The notes beneath the pieces are model-generated. The model was not told the origin of the DNA, did not search any database, and was given only the letters and a program-made list of their open reading frames with translations. This document shows positions 1 through 6,825 of a DNA stretch of 46,620 nucleotides, piece by piece. The stretch is from contig DAHWUP010000006.1 in the NCBI GenBank assembly GCA_027334565.1, forward strand, positions 1 to 46,620, read 5' to 3'. Both the position numbers and the translations under genes were made by a program. Origin of the DNA: Candidatus Levyibacteriota bacterium (lineage in GTDB: Bacteria; Patescibacteriota; Microgenomatia; Levybacterales; UBA12049). Each line of letters opens with the position of its first letter. Position 1 is the first letter of the stretch.

Positions 1-1
1 T

Positions 2-1237
2 ACAAAAAGCAACGAAGAAAACAAATCAAAACGCGGCAAAGCTGCCCAGGCGATAAAAAAGGGTCAAAACTTAAATAAAAATCTAAACCAGCAACAAAGC
101 CATAACCAACCCGAAAAACAATCGGTACAAGATAAGGCGCGCCAGGCCATGCAGAGGGCACAAAACGCCAGGCAGAATATCCAACGGGCAAAGCAAGCGG
201 CGCAAACGGCAAAAATGGGGGCACAAGCGGCGCGCGCCGGAGCACAACTGGCCATACAGGCCGCAAGCGCCGCGGTAGATTTGTTGGCCGCAACGGTTGA
301 GATCTGGGGGCCGATTCTGCTGGTAGCTATCGTGATTCTTTTGGCAATGTCGATATTTACAATACTCATAGGTGCTCCGCCCGAAGGAGAAGGCTTACAG
401 AACTCCTGTCCGGGCACTTGCGCCAGTTCGTGCGCACCCCCTTCGGTTGAAGATGCAACCTATAACCCAACCTGTACGTCGGGGGGTGTTTGCTGTGTCA
501 CTCCGGCACAAATAACCTGCCCCGATATCGGAGGCACTTGCGTAATAAAACCCAACTGTGTTGCGCCAAACCACATTGACATGTCGGTTGCATGCCCCCA
601 ACTTCCCATTCCCTCGCCACCCGCACCACCACCCCCTCCGGTAGTATGTTGCGTTCCGCCCTCTGGCCCGTACAACTTTAAGTTTTACTGCCAATATGAC
701 CATTCACATGATAGTAGCGCGTGTGATATTTCGGCCTATGGTTGTTCCCCTACATCAATCGCCATGGTGGCCGCTTCGTGGGGGTTACCGTGGAATCCCC
801 TGACGCTGGCCGAAGCGAATGGATACATCGGGTGCAGCACCGGAACTACCTATAACCAGAGCATGTCCGCCATTGCCAACACATTTCCCAAGCCGCCGTT
901 TTCCGTTATCTACGGCCTCGTCTCGCCGTCGACGCACCAGCTGAACGTATCTTTGGTTCAAGACCTTACCAGCAAGGGATATTTGGTCGTGGCAGGAGCT
1001 TGTATAACCTTTAAGGGTAACGAGCCTTATGGCGGCCATTCGTTTGTGATCCAATCGGTGAACCCCAACGGGACGCTTAAGGTTTATGACCCCACCTATT
1101 GTACCTCGGACACAAATTATTGGATCAGGGCCGTAAACCCGACCGTAAACGGTCCCGACATCAAGAGTTATGGTTTCTGTGGGAACGACGGGTGGGGATG
1201 GTACTATGCGGTTGCAATTAAAAAATTACAGCCGTAA
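2..1237 (+). CDS. C39-like cysteine peptidase, membrane anchored, 5' end outside window
   Basis: The frame is open to the left edge, so the first methionine in the ORF track (base 149) is probably internal. Counting from that Met, residues 1-50 are an Ala/Gln/Arg-rich helical stretch, about 52-75 a single membrane segment, and 87-168 a Cys-rich and then Pro-rich linker. A papain-like C39 domain follows. It contains YGCSPTSIAMV with the likely nucleophile Cys199, GGHSFV with the likely catalytic His297, and VYDPTY with Asp314. The fold is outside the membrane if the usual topology holds. The family (Peptidase_C39_2) cleaves peptides or peptide cross-links; the substrate here is unknown. At least ten cysteines before the catalytic domain suggest disulfides and an oxidising location. 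The next gene starts 11 bases downstream, so the two are probably co-transcribed. In other CPR genomes such proteins can lie near secretion genes, but nothing here shows that. Confidence 0.75.
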   Translation, partial: TKSNEENKSKRGKAAQAIKKGQNLNKNLNQQQSHNQPEKQSVQDKARQAMQRAQNARQNIQRAKQAAQTAKMGAQAARAGAQLAIQAASAAVDLLAATVEIWGPILLVAIVILLAMSIFTILIGAPPEGEGLQNSCPGTCASSCAPPSVEDATYNPTCTSGGVCCVTPAQITCPDIGGTCVIKPNCVAPNHIDMSVACPQLPIPSPPAPPPPPVVCCVPPSGPYNFKFYCQYDHSHDSSACDISAYGCSPTSIAMVAASWGLPWNPLTLAEANGYIGCSTGTTYNQSMSAIANTFPKPPFSVIYGLVSPSTHQLNVSLVQDLTSKGYLVVAGACITFKGNEPYGGHSFVIQSVNPNGTLKVYDPTYCTSDTNYWIRAVNPTVNGPDIKSYGFCGNDGWGWYYAVAIKKLQP

Positions 1238-1248
1238 AATAAACTAAA

Positions 1249-1659
1249 ATGCAAAACGCCAACTTGACTATTTTAAGCAAAAGGGTTCTGGTCATATTGA
1301 TTGTGGCGGGGGTAATTGTAACCTGTCTGCTTTTTATTTTCGGCCTGGGGGGAGGAAGAAACAATAAACCAACCTCAAGCAACATCATTCCGACCGGACC
1401 GGCCACATCAAACGATTTTAAAATCACGAACCAAGACAGGGAACAAATGAACAAACAGTATCTGGTGAGTTCTTTAATGAACAAGCTTCCATACAAAGGG
1501 GTCGATTTCAGTTTCGATTTTAATTATGATACGGGTAACTTTATTTTGGTTTTAAACAAAAACGCGGTTAATCAGGGGTATGCGGAGTTCAATACTTTTT
1601 TAAAACAAAACGGCGTACAAAGCTCTTGGATTTCCAACCTCAACACATATACCCAATAA
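1249..1659 (+). CDS. Small single-span membrane protein, function unknown
   Basis: This 136-residue protein has a hydrophobic segment at about residues 8-32 (VLVILIVAGVIVTCLLFIF) followed by a Gly/Asn/Ser-rich linker and a roughly 70-residue soluble domain. The domain is rich in Asn, Phe and Tyr and is probably extracytoplasmic. I do not recognise a family. It follows the C39-like gene by 11 bases on the same strand and may share its transcript. Its stop codon abuts the dnaN stop on the opposite strand with no intervening base, so the two genes converge without space for a terminator. Confidence 0.6.
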   Translation: MQNANLTILSKRVLVILIVAGVIVTCLLFIFGLGGGRNNKPTSSNIIPTGPATSNDFKITNQDREQMNKQYLVSSLMNKLPYKGVDFSFDFNYDTGNFILVLNKNAVNQGYAEFNTFLKQNGVQSSWISNLNTYTQ

Positions 1660-2766
1660 TTATCCCTGAAGCCTGATCGGCATAACCAGATGAAGGAAAG
1701 AGCTGTCGCCTTTTAACCTGAATATTCCGGGGTTTAAGGGGCCGTTCATTTCAAAAACCACCTCTTCTTCGTCAAGGGTTGAGAGTATATCCAATACGTA
1801 TTTTGCGTTAAAGGCGATTTCGTTGGTTTCGCCTAGGGTTTTTGCCTCTACCTCCACGGAGTCCTGTCCTACCGACGGGGAGTTTGCCGAAACGGTAATT
1901 TTGGCTTTCTCGATTGAAAACCTGATAATGTTTGCTGTCTCCCTGGCAAATACGGCAGCTATTCTAATTGCTTTTAACAGCTCTTCGCGGTTTGCCTCCG
2001 TCTTCGTGTTGAAGTCCTGGGGAATTATCTTTTGATATTCGGGGTATTCGGCCTCGATCAATCTTCCAACCAGGGTCGTGTCCTGCAAAAAAAACAGCGC
2101 TTGATTATTTTTTTCCGAAACGCTAATTTTAACCTCTCCCCCTTCTTTAATCAAAAAAAGTTCTCTGATAACCCGGGACGGTATTATAAGTGGCTTTTTA
2201 AGCCCCTGTCCGGTCGCAAAAACATTTTTTTGCAAAGAAAGCCGATAACTGTCTGTTGCCACCAACATTGCCTTACCATCGTCGTCGTCAACCAAAACCC
2301 CCGACAACGCCGGCCTTGTGGTCTCGGTCGAAGAGGCGGCAAAAACCACGCGCATAAAATATTTCTCCACATCTTCCTTTTTAAGCAAGATTTGTCCGCT
2401 TCCCTTGTCGTCGTACAGCTTGGGGAATTCGTCCTCGGGCATGGTCTGAAAAGACGCCCGAACCTTTTCTCCTTTTAGCTCAAGCGTGTCTCCTTGTTTT
2501 GTTAGCGTTATTTTTTGACTACCAAGGTTTGCTAAAAGTTCGGTAAAGTTTTTGGCCAAAACGGCAACCGCCCCCTCTCTTTCAACCTTGGCTACAATGG
2601 TAGAGGAAATTCCGATTTCAAGATCTGTTGCCATAATCGTTAGTTTTCCCGACCCTGCTTTCAAAAGAAAACAGGATAAAATAGGAAGTTGTCCGCGTAA
2701 AGAAACGGCGTGATTTAAGAAGAGCAGTTTCTCTTGAAGCTTGTCGGAAAGAAAAGAAACTTCCAT
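1660..2766 (-). CDS. dnaN: DNA polymerase III beta subunit (sliding clamp)
   Basis: The protein has the three-domain clamp pattern, with conserved stretches such as ATDLEIGI near the N-terminus, RPALSGVLVD in the middle and a C-terminus ending VMPIRLQG, close to the MP[MV]R ending typical of DnaN. The clamp encircles DNA and tethers the replicase and repair proteins. The ORF track begins at 2817, but the ATG at 2766 (MEVSFLSDKLQEKL) matches the usual DnaN start and gives 368 residues, the normal length. It lies directly downstream of dnaA on the same strand, the canonical origin arrangement, separated by a gap carrying DnaA boxes. A possible -10 (TACAAA) lies 8 bases upstream of this ATG. Confidence 0.95.
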   Translation of the reverse strand: MEVSFLSDKLQEKLLFLNHAVSLRGQLPILSCFLLKAGSGKLTIMATDLEIGISSTIVAKVEREGAVAVLAKNFTELLANLGSQKITLTKQGDTLELKGEKVRASFQTMPEDEFPKLYDDKGSGQILLKKEDVEKYFMRVVFAASSTETTRPALSGVLVDDDDGKAMLVATDSYRLSLQKNVFATGQGLKKPLIIPSRVIRELFLIKEGGEVKISVSEKNNQALFFLQDTTLVGRLIEAEYPEYQKIIPQDFNTKTEANREELLKAIRIAAVFARETANIIRFSIEKAKITVSANSPSVGQDSVEVEAKTLGETNEIAFNAKYVLDILSTLDEEEVVFEMNGPLNPGIFRLKGDSSFLHLVMPIRLQG

Positions 2767-2902
2767 AATATATATTTGTAGTTGTAGTAGTGTATATGGA
2801 AAAGTGGAAAAAAGCAAGAACCCGAGGCAAAAAACATGTGGATAATCGGTGGATAAAAAGGTGGATAAAAAGTTTATAAGGCCAAGGGGGCACTAATCCA
2901 CA
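2767..2902. other. Candidate oriC: DnaA-box cluster between dnaA and dnaN
   Basis: The dnaA-dnaN gap carries TGTGGATAA at 2837-2845, a perfect DnaA box in reverse orientation. Two 8/9 matches (GGTGGATAA) follow at 2848-2856 and 2860-2868, so three boxes lie in the same orientation at 11-12 base spacing, roughly one helical turn. A further 8/9 match, TAATCCACA, overlaps the end of dnaA at 2894-2902. The flank towards dnaN is AT-rich (2767-2800) and could unwind. The gene order rnpA-rpmH-dnaA-dnaN is the usual origin context. Strand-skew analysis of the full chromosome would confirm this. Confidence 0.7.
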
Positions 2903-4251
2903 CTTTGTTCAACAACGGGTTTGTTTATCCGCAAAATATCCTCCGGAATTAAGGAGTTTTCGATCATGTTTTCCACTTTTTCTACACCGTGCATTACGGT
3001 TGAGTGGTCTCTTCCGCCAAGCAGGTTCCCGATTTCAACAAAGGTTAGCCCCAACTCCTTTTTCAAAAGAAACATTGCCACCTGCCGCGGCTTAACCAAG
3101 AAGGCGTCTCTTTTAGCGCTTTTAACCTGGGTGGGTTTAACCCCGAAATAATCACAAACGTTTTTGATCAGCTCGTCGGGATGGAAGGAGTTGATGCTTT
3201 CGTCCTTGTTTGCGGATAGCACGGAGTTTGCCAGCGCTTCGGAGATATCCTCCCCACGACCTTCGGCAATGGTCATGACCCTCAACAGCAACCCCTCAAG
3301 TCCCCGGGCATCGGTTGTTTTTTGGGCGATTATTTTTGCCGCGTCGATGCTTAGTGTGGCGCCGTGCTTTTTTGCTTTGATTAATAAGATTGCGGTTCTT
3401 AGCTCAAAATCCGGCGGCTCGATGTCTACGGTAAGTCCGCCGGAGAACCTTGAAATTAGTCTTTTTTCAACCTGTTTGATTTCTTCCGGCCTTCGATCGG
3501 AAGAAAGAACGATTTGCGAACTTTTGTCTACCAGAATATTAAAGGTATGAAACAGCTCCTCTTGGACCTTTTCTTTTCCGGCTATGAATTGTATGTCGTC
3601 GATGATTAAAAGATCGAGACCCCTGAACCTTTTTTTCATATTGGTGGTGTTGTTGGTTCTGATCGCCTCAACCACCTCGTTGGTAAATTCCTCGCTGGTG
3701 GTATATAGGATTTTCCCTTCGGGTTTTTTGGCGTAAACCTCGTTGGCAATGGCTTGCATAAGGTGTGTTTTTCCAACCCCGGTCGGACCATAAATAAAAA
3801 GCGGGTTATAGGTTTCCCCGGGTTTTTTGGCGACCGTAGAGGCGCTGACAAAAGCTAATTGATTACTGGATGAAACTGCCATGTTTTCAAAAGTATAATC
3901 CGCTCTTACCCTGGGTAGGTGTCCAAAAGAAAGGGGCCCTTTTACCACTTCTGTATCAAAAAGAGTTCCCGATGGCGTTTGTTGCGTGTCGACAATTGAC
4001 ACGATAGTTTTTGGAACAAAAATAATTTTAGTCCCCTCCCCGATATGTCTGTCCGCGGAGCTTTTAATTACCTCATAAAAACGTCTTTGTAAAAGGTCGA
4101 TGATCATGGCCGAAGGCGCAGCAACGGTTACAACGCCGTTTTCAATCGAAACGATCTGGGTTTGCTTGAAGAGGGTTAGGAAATTGGCTCTTGAGACCTC
4201 GAGTTCTATCTCCGCCAGGATCTTATCCCAAAGTTCTTGATAATTTTGCAT
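2893..4251 (-). CDS. dnaA: Chromosomal replication initiator DnaA
   Basis: This is a 452-residue AAA+ initiator. It has domain I at the N-terminus (residues 1-80), Walker A GPTGVGKTHL at 155-164, Walker B IIDDIQF at 216-222, a sensor/arginine-finger region around RLISRFSGGL at 264-273, and the domain IV DnaA-box-binding signature GGRDHSTVMHGV at 412-423. It binds DnaA boxes and opens the origin. Domain II is short, and the overall length is near the family norm. The start ATG at 4251 lies 12 bases below a well-formed -10 whose promoter overlaps two DnaA boxes, which points to autoregulation. It diverges from the rpmH operon and is followed by dnaN. Confidence 0.97.
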   Translation of the reverse strand: MQNYQELWDKILAEIELEVSRANFLTLFKQTQIVSIENGVVTVAAPSAMIIDLLQRRFYEVIKSSADRHIGEGTKIIFVPKTIVSIVDTQQTPSGTLFDTEVVKGPLSFGHLPRVRADYTFENMAVSSSNQLAFVSASTVAKKPGETYNPLFIYGPTGVGKTHLMQAIANEVYAKKPEGKILYTTSEEFTNEVVEAIRTNNTTNMKKRFRGLDLLIIDDIQFIAGKEKVQEELFHTFNILVDKSSQIVLSSDRRPEEIKQVEKRLISRFSGGLTVDIEPPDFELRTAILLIKAKKHGATLSIDAAKIIAQKTTDARGLEGLLLRVMTIAEGRGEDISEALANSVLSANKDESINSFHPDELIKNVCDYFGVKPTQVKSAKRDAFLVKPRQVAMFLLKKELGLTFVEIGNLLGGRDHSTVMHGVEKVENMIENSLIPEDILRINKPVVEQSVD

Positions 4252-4257
4252 CGTGTG

Positions 4258-4292
4258 TTATGCACAATATAATGTGGATAACTTTTTGTCAA
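4258..4292 (-). promoter_or_regulatory. dnaA promoter with two embedded DnaA boxes
   Basis: On the minus strand a perfect -35 TTGACA (4287-4292) is separated by 17 bases from -10 TATTGT (4264-4269), 12 bases before the dnaA ATG. A perfect DnaA box TTATCCACA (4273-4281) fills the spacer. A second, TGTGCATAA (4258-4266, fitting TTATNCACA), overlaps the -10. DnaA binding to either would block polymerase, as in classical dnaA autorepression. The boxes may also belong to the origin. Confidence 0.75.
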
Positions 4293-4359
4293 GATAACGA
4301 AAATAGATAAAACTATATCGTTTGTTTAAGACGCGCTGCTTTTAAAATTTTCTAACTTT

Positions 4360-4368
4360 TGATATACT
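4360..4368 (+). promoter_or_regulatory. Extended -10 for the rpmH-rnpA-yidD-yidC-khpB operon
   Basis: TGATATACT is a TGn extended -10 ending 8 bases before the rpmH ATG, so the mRNA leader would be only one or two bases. No good -35 is visible 17 bases upstream. Confidence 0.6.
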
Positions 4369-4376
4369 TATCGTTA

Positions 4377-4511
4377 ATGGAAAAATTCAGAAAGCTAAAA
4401 AAAGCTAAACGGGCGAGAAAGCACGGCTTTTTGCAAAGGACAAAAACCCGCTCCGGCAAAAAAATTCTCAAAAGAAGAAAAGCGGTGAAAAGAAAAAAAC
4501 TGACCGTTTAG
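4377..4511 (+). CDS. rpmH: 50S ribosomal protein L34
   Basis: This gene was too short for the ORF track. It encodes 44 residues, very rich in Lys and Arg, with the L34 core RARKHGFLQRTKTRSGKKIL and the terminal RKKLTV. The N-terminus (MEKFRKLKK) departs from the usual TFQPS-type start of L34. The TAG stop is immediately followed by the rnpA ATG, so the two genes are translationally adjacent. L34 sits near the exit region of the large subunit. The position next to rnpA and divergent from dnaA is the standard bacterial arrangement. Confidence 0.95.
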   Translation: MEKFRKLKKAKRARKHGFLQRTKTRSGKKILKRRKAVKRKKLTV

Positions 4512-4841
4512 ATGTTAAAGAAATACAACCGTCTCGCGGGCTTAAAAATAAGGACAAAAGGCCAAAGCCTGGATACTCCCCTATTTAAGATAAAGGTGTT
4601 TGCAGGCAAAAATGATGAGTTAAAATTCGGTTTTGTTGTATCGAAGAAAATTGACAAAAGGGCAGTGATCAGGAATAGAACCAAGCGTGTTTTGAAAAAT
4701 GCGGCCAGAAGGTATTTGAAAAAAGCGATGGCCGGGCAAAGATTAATTATCTACGCAAAAAAGAGTCTGGATTTTTCCCAAGCGGATACAGTTTCCAAAG
4801 AGTTGGAACGCGTTTTGGAGGACAAAAGAAAAAATAAATGA
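4512..4841 (+). CDS. rnpA: Ribonuclease P protein component
   Basis: The 109-residue basic protein carries the RnpA signature: FGFVVSKKIDKRAVIRNRTKR spans the conserved RNR motif that contacts RNase P RNA, and KRVLKNAARR follows. Together with the catalytic RNA it matures tRNA 5' ends. It starts directly after the rpmH stop and overlaps yidD by 4 bases (ATGA), so translation of this operon is probably coupled. Its length matches the family. No rnpB RNA was seen in this window. Confidence 0.95.
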   Translation: MLKKYNRLAGLKIRTKGQSLDTPLFKIKVFAGKNDELKFGFVVSKKIDKRAVIRNRTKRVLKNAARRYLKKAMAGQRLIIYAKKSLDFSQADTVSKELERVLEDKRKNK

Positions 4842-5047
4842 AAAAATCAATCATATTATTTTTAAAAACTTATCAAAGGATTATCTCTCCCCTGTTACAC
4901 CAATTGCTGGGGATTAAAAGCGCCTGTCGCTTTTCACCGACCTGCTCCGAATATGCGATAACCGCTGTTTCACAAAAAGGCGCAATAAAAGGAACTTGCC
5001 TTTCGTTGGTAAGGCTCTTAAAATGCCAACCTTTTTACAATAATTAA
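4838..5047 (+). CDS. yidD: Membrane protein insertion efficiency factor YidD
   Basis: The 69-residue protein has the YidD hallmark CRFSPTCSEYA together with a final Cys in KCQPF, the usual three-cysteine pattern. An amphipathic N-terminal helix (SIILFLKTYQRIISPLL) is expected to attach it to the inner face of the membrane, where it helps YidC-dependent insertion. It overlaps rnpA by 4 bases and is followed by yidC after a 4-base gap. The length is typical. Confidence 0.93.
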   Translation: MKKSIILFLKTYQRIISPLLHQLLGIKSACRFSPTCSEYAITAVSQKGAIKGTCLSLVRLLKCQPFYNN

Positions 5048-5051
5048 TTTT

Positions 5052-5882
5052 ATGAATATCTTTAATACAATTATCGTTATTCCGATCACCAACGCCCTGT
5101 TGTTTGTATATTATTTCTTACATCTTATTGGGGTGCCGTTTGCGCTTGGTTTTTCGATCGTTGTCCTGACGGTAATTATCAGATTAGTTTTATACCCACT
5201 GACCTCATCGCAGATTACGGCCTCGAGGAAAATGATGGAACTTAGTCCCCATTTGAACAAATTGAAAGAAAAATACAAAAATGACGCTAAAACACTTCAG
5301 CAGGAAACAATGCGGCTTTATAAAGAACACGGAGTGAATCCGGCAGCGGGTTGTTTGCCGCTTTTGATCCAACTCCCGATCATCTGGGGTTTGTATTCGG
5401 TTTTGAACAAGATAATTAACGTCAGCACAAATAATTTGTCGCAAATCAATAACACCGCATACGTTGATTTTATAAAATTATCAAAAGCTTGGGATGTGAA
5501 TTTTTTCGGAGTTTCGCTGGCGCAGAATCCTTCACATTTGATTTCAATCGTTGGCCCGTTGGTGCTTTTGATACCGTTATTAACGGGTGTATTCCAGTTT
5601 ATTCAGTCGAAAATGATGGTGGTTGTTCCTCAGCAAGCCGGTGATAAAAAGTCGGATCTATCCAAAAAAGATGGTAAGAGTTCCGATGATTTCTCACAAG
5701 CGATGCAAACGCAAATGGTTTATTTGATGCCGGTAATGATCGGACTTTTTTCTTATAATTTTCCGGTTGGACTTTCGCTATACTGGAATACGTTCACAAT
5801 TTTTGGTATCATACAGCAGTATCAAATCTCGGGTTTAGGGGGTTTGAAGGAATGGATAGATAAAGTGCATGGCAAAGTATAA
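5052..5882 (+). CDS. yidC: Membrane protein insertase YidC/Oxa1 family
   Basis: The 276-residue protein has about five hydrophobic spans and the Oxa1 core. The first long helix pair contains VVLTVIIRLVLYPLTSSQ with the conserved hydrophilic-groove Arg, followed by the cytoplasmic hairpin (SPHLNKLKEKYKNDAKTL) and CLPLLIQLPIIWGLYSVL. There is no large periplasmic domain, so it resembles the short Gram-positive-type insertases. A charged Lys/Asp/Ser-rich loop (about residues 197-214) precedes the final spans, which contain PVGLSLYWNTFTIFGIIQQY. It inserts membrane proteins alone or with SecYEG. It overlaps khpB by 14 bases. Confidence 0.95.
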   Translation: MNIFNTIIVIPITNALLFVYYFLHLIGVPFALGFSIVVLTVIIRLVLYPLTSSQITASRKMMELSPHLNKLKEKYKNDAKTLQQETMRLYKEHGVNPAAGCLPLLIQLPIIWGLYSVLNKIINVSTNNLSQINNTAYVDFIKLSKAWDVNFFGVSLAQNPSHLISIVGPLVLLIPLLTGVFQFIQSKMMVVVPQQAGDKKSDLSKKDGKSSDDFSQAMQTQMVYLMPVMIGLFSYNFPVGLSLYWNTFTIFGIIQQYQISGLGGLKEWIDKVHGKV

Positions 5883-6312
5883 ATATATTAAGCAAATTGA
5901 AAAATTTTTTAACACTCTGGGAATTTCCACCGGTTTAAAGGTAACCGAGGATGAGGACTTGGTCTCGGTCGCGCTTGAGACGGAAGATACGGGGATTATT
6001 ATCGGCTACCACGGTGAAACCCTGGAAGCATTGCAAATAGTGCTTTCTTTGATCTTAGCAAAGGCGTCCGGAGAATTTAAGAGAGTATCAATAGAAGTCG
6101 GCGACTATAAAAAGAATCGGGAAGAGTGGTTGGAAAAACTTGCATATGATGCAAAAGAGAAAGCCCTCTTTAATAAAAAGGAAGTTTATCTTACCGATTT
6201 AAAAGCCTGGGAGAGAAGGGTCGTGCACATAGCTCTTCAAAATGACGAGGAAGTATCGACGGAGTCAAGCGGAGAGGGTAAAGAAAGAGTTTTAATCGTA
6301 AAGCCCAAATAA
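5869..6312 (+). CDS. khpB: KH-R3H RNA-binding protein KhpB/Jag
   Basis: The 147-residue protein has a KH domain with the GxxG-type loop IIGYHGETLEALQ (about residues 45-57) and a C-terminal R3H domain (ERRVVHIAL, an R-x3-H match). The N-terminal Jag_N domain of longer homologues is absent. KhpB proteins bind RNA and are normally encoded just downstream of yidC, as here, where the ATG lies inside the last codons of yidC. A role in post-transcriptional control of envelope or division genes is known in Firmicutes; here it is inferred. Confidence 0.92.
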   Translation: MAKYKYIKQIEKFFNTLGISTGLKVTEDEDLVSVALETEDTGIIIGYHGETLEALQIVLSLILAKASGEFKRVSIEVGDYKKNREEWLEKLAYDAKEKALFNKKEVYLTDLKAWERRVVHIALQNDEEVSTESSGEGKERVLIVKPK

Positions 6313-6386
6313 TCCACTACCCCATTTTACTACCCCTTAGAATTTTTAAAACTGATATTATAAAAGTAGCAATAACATTTTTAATT

Positions 6387-6815
6387 ATGGCGGAAATAAT
6401 TATTTACACCGATGGCGGTGCGAGGGGAAATCCCGGACCCGCGGCCTTGGGAGTGCATATTACCGACAGCCAGCATCAGGTCTTGGCAAGAATTGGAAAA
6501 TATTTGGGCTATGCCACAAACAACGTCGCCGAATATTCGGCAATTATCGAAGCCTTGAGCTGGTCGATTGAAAATAAGCAAAAAAGAGGGATCGATAAAA
6601 TCAATGTTTATATGGATTCACAACTTGCTTATTCCCAATTGGTAGGTTTATATAAAATAAAGAACGATAAAATAAGAGAACTGGTTTTTGAAATCAGAAA
6701 AAAAGAGCAGGAGCTTACGGTTCCGATTCTATATCACCACGTTCCGAGGGAAAGAAATAAACAAGCCGATGCGCTTGTTAACCTCGCGCTAGACAACGCG
6801 CAAAATAGAATTTAA
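6387..6815 (+). CDS. rnhA: Ribonuclease HI family protein
   Basis: The 142-residue single-domain RNase H has the four acidic catalytic positions visible as D9 (YTDGGARGNPGP), E49 (VAEYSAI), D77 (VYMDSQL) and D128 (KQADALVN). It degrades the RNA strand of RNA-DNA hybrids such as R-loops and primers. The basic handle region of E. coli RNase HI is not obvious, so it is closer to the short RVT_3-type enzymes. A -10-like TAACAT lies 8 bases upstream and a TGATATTAT sits further up. The next gene follows after 10 bases. Confidence 0.88.
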   Translation: MAEIIIYTDGGARGNPGPAALGVHITDSQHQVLARIGKYLGYATNNVAEYSAIIEALSWSIENKQKRGIDKINVYMDSQLAYSQLVGLYKIKNDKIRELVFEIRKKEQELTVPILYHHVPRERNKQADALVNLALDNAQNRI

Positions 6816-6825
6816 AATTAAGTTG

